64,000 nt of DNA from Bacillota bacterium (GTDB lineage: Bacteria; Bacillota; Negativicutes; Sporomusales; Sporomusaceae): NCBI GenBank assembly GCA_023388195.1, contig JAEWGR010000122.1:1-64000 (forward strand), in the 5' to 3' direction. The position numbers and the translations under genes were made by a program. Shown in pieces: positions 43,116 to 51,705 of this stretch. Each line of letters starts with the position of its first letter. Positions within the stretch are counted from its first letter, which is position 1. Below the pieces are notes generated by a model. The model worked only from the letters and a program-made list of their open reading frames with translations. It was not told the DNA's origin and did not search any database.

Positions 43116-44957
43116 TTATATCTGGCAGGGGGCAATATACATGCTTTCCATAAAATACATACTAAACGTGGCACTGCCGCCCAGTTCAACATGGCTGATT
43201 TCCCGGGCCTGACGGCACAGGCTGTCGAACGCCCGCTGGTCCAGCAGCGCTTTAACGGCGCCGGCATGGGCTGCATTACCTGCTGTCTGGAGTTTATGCA
43301 GGCTCAGTTGGGGAATCAAACCAATGTCCACCGTACTGGCCAAATTAAGATGGGAGGCAAAAGTACCGGCCAGCACGATCGAATCCAGCTCAGCCAAACC
43401 CAGGCCGGCAATATCCAGCAAGGTCCTGATGCCGGCACAAACCGCGCCTTTCGCCAGCTGCAACTGGCTAATATCGCGCTGGGTTAATACAACATCCTTG
43501 CCGGCGGCGTCATAGGCCAGAACAAACTCCCGCCCCTGCCGGCCCTCACGGATATGGGCAAGCAGTCCGGGACTCAGCCTGGCCTGCACCTCCGGCTCGG
43601 CCGGATTTTGCAGACCACCCTGCTTGTTGATGATACCGGCCTGCCGCATCTGCTGCACCGCCTCGATCAGCCCGGAGCCGCAGAGGCCTGTTGCCGGGCC
43701 GCCACCAATAACAGCAACCTGCACCGACTCGCGGTCAATGACAACCCGCTCAATGGCCCCCGGCTGAGCCCGCATCCCGCAGGTAATACCGGCACCTTCA
43801 AACGCAGGGCCGGCGGCAGTGGAACAGGCCCACATCCGGGAACCGTCCTGCAAATACAGCTCGCAGTTCGTACCAATATCAATCAGCAAATGGCGTCCCG
43901 GCTTGAGCAGCGCCTCAGCCCCTAACACGGCCCCCAGGGTGTCACCGCCGACAAAGCCTCCCACATTGGGAAATAACAGGACTTTAGCCTGCGAATTGAG
44001 TTCCAGCCAGGTCTCAGCCGCACTAAGCTCCAGGGCGGTGTTGCAAACCGAAACAAACGGCGACAGGGCCAAAAAAGAGACATCAAGCCCCAGAAACAAA
44101 TGATGCATGGTTGTGTTGCCCACCACCACCGCTTTATAAACCTGCTGACTGTCAATCGCTGCTGCCGTATACACTTTCTGCAACAGGCCATTAATTGTCC
44201 CGGTTACCGCCCGGCGCAGCATATCACGCTTATCCCGGCCCTGATTGGCAAACTCAATCCGGGAAATTACATCAGCCCCATACAGGGTCTGTCCATTTTC
44301 CCCCGCCGCCAGTTGCAGCAGTGTTCCCGCTGTCAGATCATACAGGGCAACGGCAATATTCGTAGTTCCGATATCGATGGCCACACCGTAAACAGGAACC
44401 GTATCGGTTCCCGGCAGCACCTGGAGAACCTGGTGCTGCCATAAAACGGCAGTAACCGCAAACTGATCCTGCCTTAAGAGCGGGGCCAATGTTTGCAATT
44501 GCGGCAGCCCCATTGTCACCGCAGCCAGCGAATAGTCAGCCTGCAGTTTGGCCGCAAGCCGTTCCCGGTCACTGCGCTCATCGGCAAGGGTCGGCAGGTC
44601 CAGTGTAACCGGTGTCTGCCATAAGCCGCTATGCTCGCAGCTGGCCTGTTCGGCCAGAAACAGGAGGGCGGCCTTCCGGTCCACCTGTCCCCCGGTACCG
44701 CAGACCACCTCCATGCCCTCAGCCGGCTGCACCTGGCAGGCCAGACGGATGCCGCCGGCAATCTCGCCGGCACTAAGCCGCTGATATTCTACCGCTGCCG
44801 GTACCGGCGCCTGGCCGGTTATGGTGACTTTGCATTTCCCGCAAGTCCCCTTGCCATTACAAATATTGGTTACAGGCAGATTCCGGCGCAGCAATACCGC
44901 CATCAAGCTTTCTCCCGGCAACACCGTCACCGGTTCAGCATTAACCTTGATCTGCAT
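43116..44957 (-). CDS. Ferredoxin-ASKHA reductive activator of corrinoid proteins
   Basis: A RACo/RamA-like (COG3894, DUF4445) protein of about 613 residues that uses ATP to lower the potential and reactivate Co(II) corrinoid to Co(I). The N-terminal 2Fe-2S domain has ligands C33, C39, C42 and C74 (CNGKGTCGKC ... ACQV). The large C-terminal ASKHA part holds VYGVAIDIGTTNIAVALYD, a GNTTMHHLFLG segment, FVGGDTLGAVLG and LIDIGTNCELYL. ATG at 44957 has the best ribosome site (GGAGG, 9 bp); ATG at 44963 is close by. It overlaps the DUF1638 gene upstream. Confidence 0.92.
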   Translation of the reverse strand: MQIKVNAEPVTVLPGESLMAVLLRRNLPVTNICNGKGTCGKCKVTITGQAPVPAAVEYQRLSAGEIAGGIRLACQVQPAEGMEVVCGTGGQVDRKAALLFLAEQASCEHSGLWQTPVTLDLPTLADERSDRERLAAKLQADYSLAAVTMGLPQLQTLAPLLRQDQFAVTAVLWQHQVLQVLPGTDTVPVYGVAIDIGTTNIAVALYDLTAGTLLQLAAGENGQTLYGADVISRIEFANQGRDKRDMLRRAVTGTINGLLQKVYTAAAIDSQQVYKAVVVGNTTMHHLFLGLDVSFLALSPFVSVCNTALELSAAETWLELNSQAKVLLFPNVGGFVGGDTLGAVLGAEALLKPGRHLLIDIGTNCELYLQDGSRMWACSTAAGPAFEGAGITCGMRAQPGAIERVVIDRESVQVAVIGGGPATGLCGSGLIEAVQQMRQAGIINKQGGLQNPAEPEVQARLSPGLLAHIREGRQGREFVLAYDAAGKDVVLTQRDISQLQLAKGAVCAGIRTLLDIAGLGLAELDSIVLAGTFASHLNLASTVDIGLIPQLSLHKLQTAGNAAHAGAVKALLDQRAFDSLCRQAREISHVELGGSATFSMYFMESMYIAPCQI

Positions 44958-45612
44958 ACCCATTCTCCTCCTCCACTATGATAGGCTTGCCGGGAGCGAC
45001 CCGGATCACGTCAGGCTGCTGCCTGCTGGTAACGACTGCCGCCAATAAAGAAAGATCTCCCGGCACTTCACTGACCTTCCAATTGAAAAAACCGGCAATC
45101 TCCTGCACCTGCTGCCGGCATTGCCTGAGTACCTCACCCTCACAGGTCCTGATAAATACCGCTTCCTCATATTGGCCATACAATGTCTGCATGAGATACC
45201 GCGCATCGGCTTCACCATATTTTTCGGAATATTCCTGATATTCAGCATAGGGATCTCGTCCATATTGCAGCCAGCCCTGACTAAAATAATAGACCGCCGG
45301 ATTACGGGCGGCGAGTTGCTGCCGCCGCCGGTCTGAGCCCAATAACAGGCTGATACAGTCATGTGCTGCCGGCACTACCATCGGTACCGTGGCGGAAACC
45401 AGTCCTGCCAATGCCTGCGAACATCGCCCGTAGGTCAGGATAATCAGGTCATACGTCTGGCTGGCATCAATTCGCCGCTGAAGTTCCTGGTGCAGATCCC
45501 CAGGCCAGGCATGTAAAGCGAAATCAAGAAATTCACAGTCTGTCATGGCGGCGAGCCCCAACCCGGTCACTTCATTCTGAGTGGCCTGGCAGCCAATCAA
45601 CTTAATTCGCAA
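44941..45612 (-). CDS. DUF1638 family protein
   Basis: A 223-residue soluble protein of the DUF1638 family, seen beside methylamine/methanol-type corrinoid systems. Features: MRIKLIGCQATQNEV, an ILTYGRCSQALAGL segment, PAAHDCISLLLGSDRRRQQL, and YFSQGWLQYGRDPYAEYQEYSEKYGEADARYLMQ. Conserved Cys (GC, GRC, HDC) suggest metal or iron-sulfur binding; the family has no settled function. It is the first gene of the operon and overlaps the corrinoid activator gene by 17 bp, implying linked action. Confidence 0.85.
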   Translation of the reverse strand: MRIKLIGCQATQNEVTGLGLAAMTDCEFLDFALHAWPGDLHQELQRRIDASQTYDLIILTYGRCSQALAGLVSATVPMVVPAAHDCISLLLGSDRRRQQLAARNPAVYYFSQGWLQYGRDPYAEYQEYSEKYGEADARYLMQTLYGQYEEAVFIRTCEGEVLRQCRQQVQEIAGFFNWKVSEVPGDLSLLAAVVTSRQQPDVIRVAPGKPIIVEEENGYADQG

Positions 45613-45777
45613 TCCTTCCCCTCCCCTGGCAGATTGAGTTTATTTAAATGTAAAAATTATGCAGTTATAAAATAATCATATATAATTTCAAATTTAAAGT
45701 CAATTACCTTTCAGCTGCGGTGAGCGCTGCCGCTGGCTGCAAACCGGCAGCAACAGGCCCTGTACGGTCACCGAAAT

Positions 45778-45808
45778 AAAAAAGACCTGGCTTGTGCCAA
45801 GTCTCTCA
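45778..45808 (-). terminator. Terminator of the MBL-fold hydrolase gene
   Basis: Minus strand GACTTGGC-ACAA-GCCAGGTC followed by TTTTTT. The same hairpin sequence recurs at 51714-51733 (see the repeat entry). The remaining gap 45613-45777 is AT-rich and holds no further feature I can support, apart from probably containing the DUF1638 operon promoter. Confidence 0.85.
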
Positions 45809-45816
45809 TTTTAATT

Positions 45817-46674
45817 TTAATTTGGTTTCAATACAGTTTTTATCATGCCCTGCGCATTGAGCCGGAAGGCATTGAGCGGCTGTTCCTGTCTGCTTTCGTC
45901 GTCACGAAATTTTTTTTCATATTCAGTTAAAATCTCTGCCGCCGTATAGCCTTGCGCAGATAAAGCAAGAATAAATTCCCTCGTTTTTTCGATGGCGGCG
46001 AGACACTTATCCCAATAGCCAACCGCCTCTGTCTCATTCAGTACACCGTAATGCGGGGAAATAATAAAGCGGGGCTTGGCCACACGGCACTTATACACAG
46101 AGTCAATGGCGTCGGTGTAACTGGTGATAAAGCCCGGGTACACCACACCGGCCTTACTCATATATCCGGTCGTCTCACTGGGAAACAGTGTTCCATTACT
46201 GACCAGAAAAGACAGTGAGCATTGGGTATGGCCTTTTGTTTCCAGCACAGTAATGCTCAACCCGCCCAATTCCATTACCTCACCGTCAGTGAGGCACTTG
46301 TCCACCTGCAGCAAGGCATCGTCATACTCTGCCGGCATACCGGCACCATAAAGCTGTGCGGCCTGCCAGCCAAGCTCCTTAATGGTCCGCAGGGCATTCT
46401 GCCTGGTTAAGATCCGCCGGGCATATTCGGCCCCAAACACCTTCGCGCCGGGCCAGTTCTGTTTGAGATAAGGAATGGCCCCGATATGGTCATAGTGAGA
46501 ATGGCTGATCAGGATATAATCCAATGAGCCTGTTGTCAGCACCTGCCTGATATTGCTAATAAGCTGATCTGCACAATAAGCCATGCCGCAATCAATTAAC
46601 GCTGTTTTTTCATCACCCAGGACTAAAAAAGCGTTGCCGCCTTTCCCGCCGGTAACATCGACAATTCTATCCAT
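45817..46674 (-). CDS. MBL-fold metallo-hydrolase
   Basis: A metallo-beta-lactamase-fold hydrolase of 285 residues. The metal motif HSHYDHIG (HxHxDH) is near residue 57, a GHTQCSLSFLV segment carries the next His, and ISPHYG near residue 195 the last. The N-terminus MDRIVDVTGGKGGNAFLVLGDEKTALIDCG is typical. ATG at 46674 follows AAAGGGG; upstream codons overlap the deacetylase gene. Substrate unknown. It is 40 bp downstream of the deacetylase gene and ends at its own terminator. Confidence 0.88.
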   Translation of the reverse strand: MDRIVDVTGGKGGNAFLVLGDEKTALIDCGMAYCADQLISNIRQVLTTGSLDYILISHSHYDHIGAIPYLKQNWPGAKVFGAEYARRILTRQNALRTIKELGWQAAQLYGAGMPAEYDDALLQVDKCLTDGEVMELGGLSITVLETKGHTQCSLSFLVSNGTLFPSETTGYMSKAGVVYPGFITSYTDAIDSVYKCRVAKPRFIISPHYGVLNETEAVGYWDKCLAAIEKTREFILALSAQGYTAAEILTEYEKKFRDDESRQEQPLNAFRLNAQGMIKTVLKPN

Positions 46675-46714
46675 TCGTTCCCCTTTATTATCCTTTTTTG
46701 TGGCAATCGCTTTG

Positions 46715-47542
46715 CTACGGTTCAGCAACCTCCGGCAGATAATCCAGTAATCCGGCCGGCACCGGCGGCCTGTCGAGCCGGGCAAGCAACAGTTCAAAAT
46801 CCGTAGTATCAAAGATGGGAATCCGTCTTAATGAAAAAACATGATCCCGGCCCGGTTTGTTCAAACCGCTTAACACGGTAAAAGCGCCCTGATAGCCGCT
46901 GGCTGCCGCCGCTTCCCAGACAGGCAGGTTATAAAACCCATAGGGGTAGGAAAAAAGCACAGCCGCCTGGCCGGTAATCCGCTCAAGCTGCCGTTTATTG
47001 TCGCTGATTTCATGCCTGAGCTCCCGGCCCTGCAGCTGGGTCAGATCCCGGTGGGTCACGGAATGGCCGCCGATACTAAAACCGGTTTGCGCCATTGCCC
47101 GCACTTGCCGGGCAGAAAGACGCCGGTCACTGTCCACATTGACTCCCACCACCAAAAAAGCAGCCGTAAAGCCATATTTCTTTAAAGCCGGTACCGCATT
47201 TACATAATTATCGTCATAGCCATCGTCAAAAGTGAACATAATCGGTTTTTCCGGCAGCACCACCGGCTGTCCTTGCATGTAAGCAAGCAATTGTGCCGGG
47301 CTGATGGTCTCAAAACCGGCTTGCCTCACCATTCCGAGCTGCCGCTCAAACTCAGCGGCCGTCACTGTCAGGCGGGGTAAACCGCCGTCATCATCGCCAA
47401 CATGATGGTACAGCAGAACAGGAATGCCCGCCGCCGGTCCGGCGCTGGCAATCCCCCCCAGCAACAGCAGTAAGGCTGCCAGCAGAAAACCGCTCACTTT
47501 TTTCTTTAGCTTCAGCCAATCACCCTGCCTAATCAATAGCAT
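46715..47542 (-). CDS. Polysaccharide deacetylase (NodB domain), exported
   Basis: A second NodB-type deacetylase, about 275 residues, different from the one at 16.7-17.4 kb. A hydrophobic N-terminal segment (VSGFLLAALLLLLGGIASA) is a signal peptide or anchor. Then come VLLYHHVGDD, the FTFDDGYDDN metal/catalytic motif, GGHSVTHRDL, and SYPYGFYN. It is closest to extracellular PgaB/IcaB-type or wall-glycan deacetylases. The start is uncertain: ATG at 47542 lies close after TGAGGTGG; other codons are possible. It is divergent from the large AAA/RyR gene. Confidence 0.85.
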   Translation of the reverse strand: MLLIRQGDWLKLKKKVSGFLLAALLLLLGGIASAGPAAGIPVLLYHHVGDDDGGLPRLTVTAAEFERQLGMVRQAGFETISPAQLLAYMQGQPVVLPEKPIMFTFDDGYDDNYVNAVPALKKYGFTAAFLVVGVNVDSDRRLSARQVRAMAQTGFSIGGHSVTHRDLTQLQGRELRHEISDNKRQLERITGQAAVLFSYPYGFYNLPVWEAAAASGYQGAFTVLSGLNKPGRDHVFSLRRIPIFDTTDFELLLARLDRPPVPAGLLDYLPEVAEP

Positions 47543-47657
47543 CCACCTCAAGGCTCAGTATACCAGTTTTGATGATTTTCGACAATGCTCGCCAGGGGAG
47601 ATTGCCCGCCCGCATTACAAGCAGGGGGAGATTATCCTGTACATAACAATATTTTTG

Positions 47658-47686
47658 TTACATTTTTATTTAATATCAATTACAAT
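47658..47686 (+). promoter_or_regulatory. Promoter of the AAA/RyR gene
   Basis: TTACAT (47658-47663), 17-bp spacer, TACAAT (47681-47686), about 70 bp upstream of the GTG start. The leader contains a short AATTAGCC/GGCTGG complementary pair but no known riboswitch core. Confidence 0.6.
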
Positions 47687-47758
47687 ACGAATAACACATA
47701 CAATAAAAAGCAAATTAGCCATCAATTCGGCTGGCAAACCAGTAGGAGGTCACGAACT

Positions 47759-50344
47759 GTGAGAAATAACAAAATAAGTATTGTCGTCTCTGGCGACATA
47801 TGTGTAAATGTACATCAGTGGCAAACTAAACAGCAGGAGCCGCAGGGGTTGAACTGGCAGCTCTTCCCGCAGCTGCATCAGGACAGCAAAGGCGGCACGG
47901 CGTTATTACTGGCCCGGCTTGTTGCTTTGTCAACAGGGGCAGCTATCCATTCCCCCCAGCTGCCGGCTGCCGACACCAGCCTGCCGCCGGATATTCTCCG
48001 GTCCACGCTGGAGTTGGGTCTCTTTCCTGTACATCACCAATCCGGACAACCGGGCAGAGTCTACCGCATCGCCCATTTTCTTGGTTTTAGCGGGCCTGCA
48101 GCAAGCCCTCCCGCTTTGCTGCCGATCGTTGGCGATGATGCTCAGGCTCAACTGGTAATATTAGATGACAACAATGACGGCTTTAATGCCCGGGAGGAAT
48201 ACTGGCCTCAGGCCTTGAAGACGCCCGGCACAGCCCCTGTCATTATTTACAAAACCAACAATCCCGCCAGTTCCAGCCCGATATGGCAGCAGATAGAAAC
48301 AAGCCATCTGCCCAATACCATTGTCGTTATTTACGGCGACGATCTGCGGGCCAAAGGTGTTAATATCAGCAAAGGCCTCTCCTGGGAAAAGACAGCCCTT
48401 GACTTTGTCTGGCAAATCAATAATAACCCCACCCTTGCCTATCTGGCCAATGCCCGCCACCTCATCGTCCCGCTGGGCCTGGAAGGTGCAATCTATTATC
48501 GCAATGACGGCATAGCTGCCGAATCACGCCTGTTTTTCATGACCAACGAGTTTGAAGGCAGTTTTATAAAAGAGTCACAGGGCAAAATGTATGGCCTTTC
48601 GTCCTGCTTTGTTGCCGGTCTTGCCCATAGTATTGTCGCCGGTATCCAGCTGCAGGAGGATTTGACCAAATCAATTGAAGAAGGCGTCCGCGAGGGCATT
48701 GTTGCGGCTCAGAAATACTATAACCTCGGTTTCGGCGCCAATCCCGGAGAAAATCCCTTTCCCCAGCCCGGCATATTTGTTGAAAGCGCCAATGATTTTA
48801 TCTACAAAGAACAGATTCAGGATGTTCCCATTCGCAATTCCAGCAATCCTCAATGCCGGGCCTGCTGGTACATTATTAAAGATAAAAGCTCTACCGGCCT
48901 GTCGGAAATTGCCTATGATATTGTCAAAAACGGCGAGAAGAGCGCCCTTAAATTTATCCCTATCGCCAGATTCGGCAATTTAATTACAGTAGACAGAACC
49001 GAAATTGAAGGGTACCGCAGTATTAAGAACCTCATCCTGGAGTACATCTCCGCCAAAAATATCACCCGGCCGCTCTCGATTGCCGTATTTGGCACCCCGG
49101 GCTCCGGCAAATCATTTGGCGTTACCGAGGTTGCCGCCAGCATTGCCCCCGGCTTAATTCAAAAACTAAGCTTTAATTTATCCCAGTTGCAAAGCCTGCC
49201 AGACCTCATCGCCGCCTTTCACAAGGTGCGCGACCTCGTCTTAGAGGGCAAACTCCCACTGGTCTTTTTTGACGAATTTGACTCAGACTTTAACGGCAGC
49301 CTGGGCTGGCTGAAATATTTTCTGGCGCCAATGCAGGACGGGGTCTTCCGGGAAGGCGATTCCCTGCATCCACTCGGCAAAGCCATTTTCGTATTTGCCG
49401 GCGGCACCAGCAGTACCTTTACCGAGTTTTGCGGCGAAACACTACAGGCGGAAACAGAATACAAACAGTTCTTCCGGCATTTCCAGAATGCCAAAGGGCC
49501 GGATTTCGTGAGTCGCCTGCGCGGTTATGTCAATATTTTGGGACCTAATCAGACCGACGAACAGGGGGATCATTTGTTTGTCATTCGCCGGGCTATGCTG
49601 CTCCGTTCCCTGTTAGAACGCAAAACACCGCATTTGCTTAACGAACACGGGCAGGCGCAGATTGACGACGGGGTGTTGCGGGCCCTCCTGAAGGCGCCGA
49701 GATATAAACATGAGTCAAGATCAATGGAAGCAATCCTCGAAATGAGCCGGCTGTCGAAGGCCAAAAAATGGGAACAATCCCATTTGCCGCCGAAAGAGCA
49801 GTTGAAGCTGCACGTAGATGAAGAGCAATTTGCCCGACATCTGATGCATGATGCCTTCTATAGCGAAAAGATTGAGCAGTTGGCCATGGACCTCCATAAT
49901 AAATCCGGTTATCTGCGGGAAGAGAATGAATATCCCCCTGCCGGCTGCCGGTGTCCCTGGGCGGACCTCAGGGAAGAGCATAAGGCTTCCGCCCGCAGCC
50001 TGGCCAAACACATTCCCAATGCCCTGCGCAAAATCAACTATGATGTTATTGCTGTCAATGACCAGCCGGCGCCCATTGAATTCACCGGCAAAGAATTGCG
50101 GATGTTAGCAGAATATGATCATAAACGCTGGTCACTGGAAAAAAAAGAAGCCGGCTGGAAATACAGCCGGCAGTTCAACGAACAGAAAAAACTCCATCCC
50201 TTATTAATTCCCTGGGACACCCTGGCGGCGGAAGTGCAAAACAAAATCATGGACAATATCAAATACTGGCCGGAAATCCTGGCCGACGCCGGCTTCACGA
50301 TTGAGCGGCTGAAGTCATTATGTTACTGCGAGATGCAGATCTGA
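47759..50344 (+). CDS. Large protein: PfkB-like (degenerate) domain, AAA+ ATPase, RyR domain
   Basis: An 861-residue protein of unknown function. Residues 1 to about 320 resemble a PfkB/ribokinase fold: it starts KISIVVSGDICVN and ends with GLSSCFVAGLAHSIVAG at 279-295. In active kinases this last segment reads GAGDxFxAG, so the catalytic Asp is missing (S281-S282) and the domain may only bind a ligand. An AAA+-type ATPase follows with Walker A GTPGSGKS (445-452) and Walker B PLVFFDEFDSD (about 500-510). The C-terminal 110 residues match the RyR repeat (EYDHKRWSLEKKEAGW from 785; LHPLLIPWDTL). GTG at 47759 follows AGGAGGT at 8 bp; the frame continues to 47585 without a good site. No adjacent partner gene on this strand. 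A nucleotide-sensing or defence role is possible. Confidence 0.85.
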   Translation: MRNNKISIVVSGDICVNVHQWQTKQQEPQGLNWQLFPQLHQDSKGGTALLLARLVALSTGAAIHSPQLPAADTSLPPDILRSTLELGLFPVHHQSGQPGRVYRIAHFLGFSGPAASPPALLPIVGDDAQAQLVILDDNNDGFNAREEYWPQALKTPGTAPVIIYKTNNPASSSPIWQQIETSHLPNTIVVIYGDDLRAKGVNISKGLSWEKTALDFVWQINNNPTLAYLANARHLIVPLGLEGAIYYRNDGIAAESRLFFMTNEFEGSFIKESQGKMYGLSSCFVAGLAHSIVAGIQLQEDLTKSIEEGVREGIVAAQKYYNLGFGANPGENPFPQPGIFVESANDFIYKEQIQDVPIRNSSNPQCRACWYIIKDKSSTGLSEIAYDIVKNGEKSALKFIPIARFGNLITVDRTEIEGYRSIKNLILEYISAKNITRPLSIAVFGTPGSGKSFGVTEVAASIAPGLIQKLSFNLSQLQSLPDLIAAFHKVRDLVLEGKLPLVFFDEFDSDFNGSLGWLKYFLAPMQDGVFREGDSLHPLGKAIFVFAGGTSSTFTEFCGETLQAETEYKQFFRHFQNAKGPDFVSRLRGYVNILGPNQTDEQGDHLFVIRRAMLLRSLLERKTPHLLNEHGQAQIDDGVLRALLKAPRYKHESRSMEAILEMSRLSKAKKWEQSHLPPKEQLKLHVDEEQFARHLMHDAFYSEKIEQLAMDLHNKSGYLREENEYPPAGCRCPWADLREEHKASARSLAKHIPNALRKINYDVIAVNDQPAPIEFTGKELRMLAEYDHKRWSLEKKEAGWKYSRQFNEQKKLHPLLIPWDTLAAEVQNKIMDNIKYWPEILADAGFTIERLKSLCYCEMQI

Positions 50345-50346
50345 GC

Positions 50347-51108
50347 CTAAGCTACGCCGACAGGACAACTCTTTAAACAATTGAAACACACATACTGGTT
50401 TCCTAAATAAGCGGCCTGCCGCAACCGGGCATAGTGTTCATCCACAAGCATTGCCTTTTGTTCGGCCGGTGATTTTCCTACACGCTGCAGTTGAAAAGCA
50501 ATATCGGCCCCCAGGCCGTAAGGCTGTGAATGGGCCAGGCATTTCATAACATCGGTCCGGCCTTCCTCATCCAAGGCCCGGGCCGGGCAGTTTTCCACAC
50601 ACAGATTGCAGTGAATACAAAAATCCTCCTCACACCGGGGCGAGGGCTGCAAGTCGAGATTCGTGAGAATACTGGTAAAAATAACCCGGGTGCCAAAGCG
50701 GGGATGAATAACCAGGTTATGGCGGCCGAAAATCCCCAGGCCGGCAGCAACCGCTGCATGGCGCTGGGAGAAATCGGCGATTGCCCGGCGGTCATTATGC
50801 ATTTCGATAGGATAGGATATGGCTATCGTAGCAACCTTGGCCTGGTATTTATTCTCCAGCTGCCGCGCAATACGGTAGCTGGCCGTACGGGCAAAAGAGC
50901 CTAAATCCAGATACCCGTTTTGGGCTGCGCTCATACTGGGGCTTTCACAACTTGTCAGCGGTTTAAAAGCCAGCACAATAATAGATTTCACATCAGGCAG
51001 AAACTTGGTAATTGCATACGACTTGGGGCTTTGATAGTTCGCCGCACAGGCAATGCCAACATCATCCACCCCTAACTCCAGAATATAATCTTTAATTTGT
51101 TGTTCCAT
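50347..51108 (-). CDS. QueG-like 4Fe-4S reductase family protein
   Basis: An iron-sulfur protein of 253 residues similar in layout to epoxyqueuosine reductase (QueG) and reductive dehalogenase relatives: an N-terminal cobalamin-type fold (LGVDDVGIA, DVKSIIVLAFK, HAAVAAGLGIFGRHNLVIHPRFGTRVIFTSILT) and 4Fe-4S ligands CIHCNLCVENCP with a later CFNCLKSCPVG. Epoxyqueuosine reductases are longer, so its substrate is open. ATG at 51108 follows AAAGGAGTGG. It is downstream of the marR gene, with an operator in the gap, so it is probably that regulator's target. Confidence 0.82.
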   Translation of the reverse strand: MEQQIKDYILELGVDDVGIACAANYQSPKSYAITKFLPDVKSIIVLAFKPLTSCESPSMSAAQNGYLDLGSFARTASYRIARQLENKYQAKVATIAISYPIEMHNDRRAIADFSQRHAAVAAGLGIFGRHNLVIHPRFGTRVIFTSILTNLDLQPSPRCEEDFCIHCNLCVENCPARALDEEGRTDVMKCLAHSQPYGLGADIAFQLQRVGKSPAEQKAMLVDEHYARLRQAAYLGNQYVCFNCLKSCPVGVA

Positions 51109-51131
51109 TTTCTCCACTCCTTTTGTTTTAC

Positions 51132-51143
51132 GTGTATATACAC
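51132..51143 (-). promoter_or_regulatory. MarR-type operator (second locus, copy 1)
   Basis: GTGTATATACAC, a perfect 12-bp palindrome in the gap between the marR stop and the QueG-like start. A near-identical copy lies upstream of marR at 51640-51651. Confidence 0.65.
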
Positions 51144-51160
51144 TCAATTTCGAAAAAAAA

Positions 51161-51604
51161 TTACGGTGTCAGTGCCTCCAGTTTGGCGATCAACGACTTA
51201 AATTGCTTTACCTCCGACTCGCCCAGATAGTCCTGCAAAGCTGCCTGGGCCTCATCCCAACGGGCTGTCGCCGTATTCACCGCCGATTTTCCCGCTTCGG
51301 TAAGGCTGACTTGCCGGGAACGCGGATCTGTACCTGTATTTACGGCGATAAAACCAGCCTCAACCAGCGGCTTCATATTCCGGTTCAGCGTAGTCCGGTC
51401 AATACGCATGACTTTCGCCAGCTCACTGATGGTAACCGGCTCCACCTCTGCCAGGTGCCGCAGGAGTGAATATTGCGTTATTTTAAGTCCACTGGGCTCT
51501 AAGATCCTTTCATAAAAGTCGGTCACGGCCCGTGAAGCCCGCCGTATGTTCAGACAGAGGCAGGGGCTGGGTTTCTTAGGGTAATAACCTGTACCATGTT
51601 CCAT
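51161..51604 (-). CDS. MarR family transcriptional regulator (second)
   Basis: A winged-helix regulator of 147 residues when started at ATG 51604, which follows AAAGGTG. The helix-turn-helix reads EPVTISELAKVMRIDRTTLNRNMKPLVEAGFI and the wing DPRSRQVSLTEAG. A Cys-containing N-terminal segment (PKKPSPCLCLNIRRASRAV) is typical of redox- or ligand-sensing MarR relatives such as OhrR/DUF24-like proteins, but no ligand is assigned. It is transcribed with the QueG-like gene and probably controls both through the operator pair at 51132 and 51640. Confidence 0.9.
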   Translation of the reverse strand: MEHGTGYYPKKPSPCLCLNIRRASRAVTDFYERILEPSGLKITQYSLLRHLAEVEPVTISELAKVMRIDRTTLNRNMKPLVEAGFIAVNTGTDPRSRQVSLTEAGKSAVNTATARWDEAQAALQDYLGESEVKQFKSLIAKLEALTP

Positions 51605-51639
51605 TGCACTAGCACCTTTCAACAGTATTTTAAAACAGA

Positions 51640-51651
51640 GTGTATATGCAC
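51640..51651 (-). promoter_or_regulatory. MarR-type operator (second locus, copy 2)
   Basis: GTGTATATGCAC (11 of 12 bp palindromic) lies about 10-20 bp downstream of the predicted start site of the marR promoter at 51668-51696, a classic repressor position. Confidence 0.65.
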
Positions 51652-51667
51652 ATATGCTTCTACTGCT

Positions 51668-51696
51668 ATACTATAACCTAATTTGCGGTCTGTCAA
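51668..51696 (-). promoter_or_regulatory. Sigma-A promoter of the second marR gene
   Basis: Minus strand TTGACA (51691-51696), 17 bp, TAGTAT (51668-51673). The operator at 51640-51651 lies just downstream. Confidence 0.78.
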
Positions 51697-51705
51697 TACC
51701 AGAGA

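Noticed and set aside
47687..47758. GGCAAACC in the AAA/RyR leader as a c-di-GMP aptamer
   Set aside because: Only this short match is present; the rest of the aptamer is missing and the leader is too short.
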